Assembly (NCBI RefSeq): GCF_018991925.1
Contig: NW_024711950.1
Span: 309,204-373,203 of the forward strand
Direction of reading: 5' to 3'
Source: Homarus americanus
Lineage: Eukaryota; Arthropoda; Malacostraca; Decapoda; Nephropidae
DNA: 64,000 bases
Both the position numbers and the translations under genes were made by a program. Below the pieces are notes generated by a model. That model had not been told where the DNA came from and ran no database searches. It worked only from the letters and a program-made list of their open reading frames with translations. Shown piece after piece: positions 61,989 to 64,000 of this stretch (positions are counted from its first letter, which is position 1; the number at the start of each line of letters is the position of its first letter).

Positions 61989-61992
61989 TTTT
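61989..61992 (+). terminator. T4 run, possible Pol III terminator (exemplar)
   Basis: CTGCTTTTAG just before the next tRNA-like core holds the only TTTT after the core that begins at 61706. A Pol III transcript started there would end here after about 287 nt, one monomer. Four Ts are a minimal terminator in vertebrates and weaker in some other eukaryotes. Many monomers have CTTTAAG or CTATTAG instead and would read through. Confidence 0.4.
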
Positions 61993-63014
61993 AGTATCCT
62001 GGTGGTCCAGAGGTAACGTTCTCCGGTCACACTCATGGGCTCGTGGGCCGTGGGTTCAAATCCTGGTGGGGTGAGGAGTTCATTGTATGTAGAAGTCCGC
62101 GTGCTTTATTCGGCTAATGAAATACATATGGATCCTCGTGTTTCGATGCCGGATTTGGAAAAAACGTTTTTCTGACCACCTACATGATACGGGTAGTCCC
62201 CATTAGAGGTTCACGGCGCCATAAACTCGTTGAACAGGCTTTGTGTGAAATATAACAGAGCCTAGGACTGCTTTGAGTATCCTGGTGGTCCAGAAGTAGC
62301 GTTCCCCGGTCACATTCATGGGCTCGTGGGCCGTGGGTTCGAATCCTGGCGGGGTGAGGTGTTCACTGTATGCAGAAGTCCGCGTGCTTTATTGGGCTAA
62401 TGAAATATATATGGATCCTCGTGTTTCAAAGCCGGATTTGGTAAAACGTTCCTCTGACCACGTACGTAATACGGGTAATCCCCATTAGAGATTCACGGCG
62501 CTATAAGGTCGTTGAACAGGCTTTATGTGAAATATAACAGAGTCTAGGACTGCTTTTAGTATCCTGGTGGTCCAGAAGTAGCGTTCCCCGGTCACAGTCG
62601 TGGGCTCGTGGGCCGTGGGTTCGAAACCTTGCGGGATGGCGTGTTTATTGTATGTAGAAGTCCGCGTGCTTTATTGGGCTAATGAAATACATATGGATCC
62701 TCGTGTTTCGAAGCCGAATTTGGTAAAACGTTACTCTGACCACGTACGTGATACGGGTAATCCCCATTAGAGTTTCACGGCGCCATAAGCTCCTTGAACA
62801 GGCTTTCTGTGAAAAATAACAGAGTCTAGCACTGCTTTTAGTATCCTGGTGGTCCAGAGGTAGCGTTCCCCGGTGACAGTCATGGGCTCGTGGGCCGAGG
62901 GTTCGAATCCTGCCGGGGTGGCGTGTTCATTGTATGTAGAAGTCCGCGTGCTTTATTGGGCTGATGAAATATATATGGATCCTCTTGCTTCGAAGCCGGA
63001 TTTGGTAAAACGTT

Positions 63015-63310
63015 ACTCCAAATTTACGTGATACGGATAACTCTATTAGTGGTTCTGCTGCCATAAGCATCGCTGAACAGGCTTTTGTGTAGCTCATAAC
63101 AGAGTCTAGGAGTGCTTTTAGCATCCTCTAGTCCAGAGGTGCAGTGTTCTCCGGTCACAGTCGGGCTCGTGGGCCAGGGTCTGAACCCCGGCTCAAAAGG
63201 CGGTTCACGAAACGAGAAGTCCATGCCTTTATTGGGCTAATGAAATACAAATGGATCCTCGTGTTCAGCTGATTGGTAAAACATTCATTCTGACCACCTA
63301 TGGGATATTG
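63015..63310 (+). other. Indel-rich patch
   Basis: A monomer is strongly altered (TACTCCAAATTTACG, AACTCTATTAGTGG, AGCTCATAACAGAG, CTCAAAAGGCGGTTCACG). The B box is lost. Regular sequence resumes at about 63311. Confidence 0.55.
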
Positions 63311-64000
63311 CAGTCCCCATTAGAGGTTCACGGCGCCATAAGGTCGTTGAACAGGCTTTGTGTGAAATATAACAGAGTCTAGGACTGCTTTTAGTATCCT
63401 GGTGGTCCAGAAGTAGCGTTCCCCGGTCACAGTCGTGGGCTCGTGGGACGTGGGTTCGAATCCTGGCGGGGTGGCATGTTCATTGTATGTGGAAGTCCGC
63501 GTGCTTTATTGGGCTAATGAAATATATATGGAAACTCTTGTTTCGAAACCGGATTTGGTAAAACGTTACTCTGACCACCTACGTGATACAGGTAATCCCC
63601 ATTAGTGGTTCACGGCGCCATAAGCTCGTTGAACAGCCTTTCAGCCTTTGTGTCAAATATAGCAGAGTCTAGAACTGCTTTTAGTATCCTGGTGGTCCAG
63701 AGGTAGCGTACCCCGGTCACAGTCATGGGCTCGTGGGCCGTGGGTTAGTATCCTGGCGGGGTGACGTGTTGATTGTATGCAAAAGTCCGCGTGATTTGTT
63801 GGGCTAATGAAATATATATGGATCCTCGTGTTTCGAAGCCGGATTTGGTAAAACGTTACTCTGACCACCGACGTGATATGGGCACTCCCCATTAGAGGTT
63901 CAACGCGCCATAAGCTCGTTGAACAGGCTTTGTGTGAAATATAACAGAGTCTAGGACTGCTTTTAGTATCCTGGTGGTCCAGAGGTAGCGTTCTCCAGTC

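Larger units (their letters stand above)
61706..61992 (+). ncRNA. Predicted monomer-length Pol III transcript (hypothetical)
   Basis: This is the layout of one potential transcription unit: an internal A and B box near the 5' end, about 200 nt of spacer, and a T4 stop immediately before the next core. The unit is 290 bp and not 282 because of an 8-bp CAGCCTTT duplication at about 61945-61960. What is seen is the order and spacing of motifs. That they drive transcription is inference, and most satellite copies of tRNA-like elements are silent. Confidence 0.25.
1..64000 (+). repeat. tRNA-derived 282-bp satellite array (about 227 monomers)
   Basis: The window consists entirely of head-to-tail copies of one monomer of about 282 bp. 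The register can be followed with the GGATCC site at 121, 403, 684, 967 and 1249 through to 63820, which gives a mean period of about 282 bp. All copies point the same way. In order, the monomer holds a tRNA-like core with A and B boxes, a spacer beginning GTGAGGTGTTGATTGTATG, an AT-rich AAATATATATGG motif next to GGATCC, a GTTTCGAAGCC motif, TCTGACCACCTACGTGATAC, GTAGTCCCCATTAGAGG, GGCGCCATAAGCTCGTTGAA, and a short CTGCTTTTAG run leading into the next core. No unique sequence or foreign insertion interrupts it. The array starts and ends inside the tRNA-like core, so neither edge is seen. A centromeric, heterochromatic or other location cannot be told from the sequence. Confidence 0.97.
55640..64000 (+). 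repeat. Divergent, weakly ordered satellite domain
   Basis: From about 57 kb the monomers share marks that are rare to the left: AAATACATATGG for AAATATATATGG, GTGGCGTGTTCATTG at the start of the spacer, CTCCGGTCACAG or CCGGTCACAGTCGTGG, and CCTGCCGGGG at the end of the core. The last change lets the acceptor stem pair fully. Some longer periods are visible: GAACAGCCTTTCAGCC at 61941 and 63631 (1690 bp, six monomers), and TCTGTGAAAAATAACAG near 58849, 60259 and 62806. Otherwise variants are private. Four heavily altered patches lie here. No gene is visible. Confidence 0.8.

Noticed and set aside
1..64000. A CRISPR array or bacterial repeat region
   Set aside because: The repeat unit is 282 bp with no short identical repeat and unique spacer pattern, no cas genes are present, and the tRNA-like promoter is of Pol III type.
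1..64000. Tandem rDNA or 5S gene cluster
   Set aside because: I recognise no 5S, 18S or 28S sequence. The internal promoter is the A-box and B-box type, not the A, intermediate element and C box arrangement of 5S genes.
1..64000. A SINE with a poly(A) or simple-repeat tail
   Set aside because: No A-rich tail or target-site duplication separates units. The spacer leads directly into the next core, so in its present form this is satellite DNA even if its ancestor was a SINE.

Overview
The whole 64 kb window is one uninterrupted tandem satellite array. A monomer of about 282 bp is repeated head to tail, always in the same orientation, roughly 227 times. A conserved GGATCC site gives the register: it starts at 121, 403, 684, 967 and 1249, and the last copy is at 63820, a mean spacing of about 282 bp. 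The window opens and closes inside a monomer, so the array continues on both sides. I see no protein-coding gene, no intact RNA gene and no inserted transposon. The sequence is eukaryotic, most likely from an animal, judging by the satellite architecture, the tRNA-derived core and CpG-type variation. The species cannot be named from the sequence.

Each monomer contains a tRNA-like segment of about 77 bp on the + strand. It has a consensus-perfect RNA polymerase III A box (TGGTCCAGAGG), a B box (GTTCGAATC) 51 bp downstream, and a recognisable but imperfect cloverleaf. About 200 bp of unrelated spacer follows, with an AT-rich AAATATATATGG motif, the BamHI site and a second TTCGAA. The only T4 run in most monomers lies just upstream of the next tRNA-like segment. 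Each repeat is therefore laid out as a potential unit-length Pol III transcription unit. This is an inference; nothing here shows that it is transcribed.

Layout: 1-18 kb is a mosaic of monomer subfamilies with large internal duplications, many indel-rich patches and a 100-N scaffold gap (14672-14771). 18-25.3 kb carries a seven-monomer higher-order repeat of about 1974 bp. 25.3-29.4 kb is a fairly homogeneous run without a clear higher-order period. 29.4-38 kb carries a second, different seven-mer of about 1967 bp, marked by a monomer that has lost its A box. 38.5-40 kb is transitional. 40-46.5 kb shows three-mer and five-mer (846 and 1410 bp) periods. 46.6-48.9 kb is transitional and patchy. 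48.9-55.6 kb again shows five- and four-mer periods. 55.6-64 kb is a more divergent, less ordered subfamily with TACATATGG and GTGGCGTGTTCATT signatures, in which the tRNA-like acceptor stem pairs best.

The main points for a second look are the tRNA-like core with its built-in terminator spacing, a 7-bp internal duplication that separates the major family from a rare older-looking one, the A-box deletion spread by higher-order repeat expansion, and clear signs that parts of 1-18 kb, 47-49 kb and 57-63 kb are assembly-limited.
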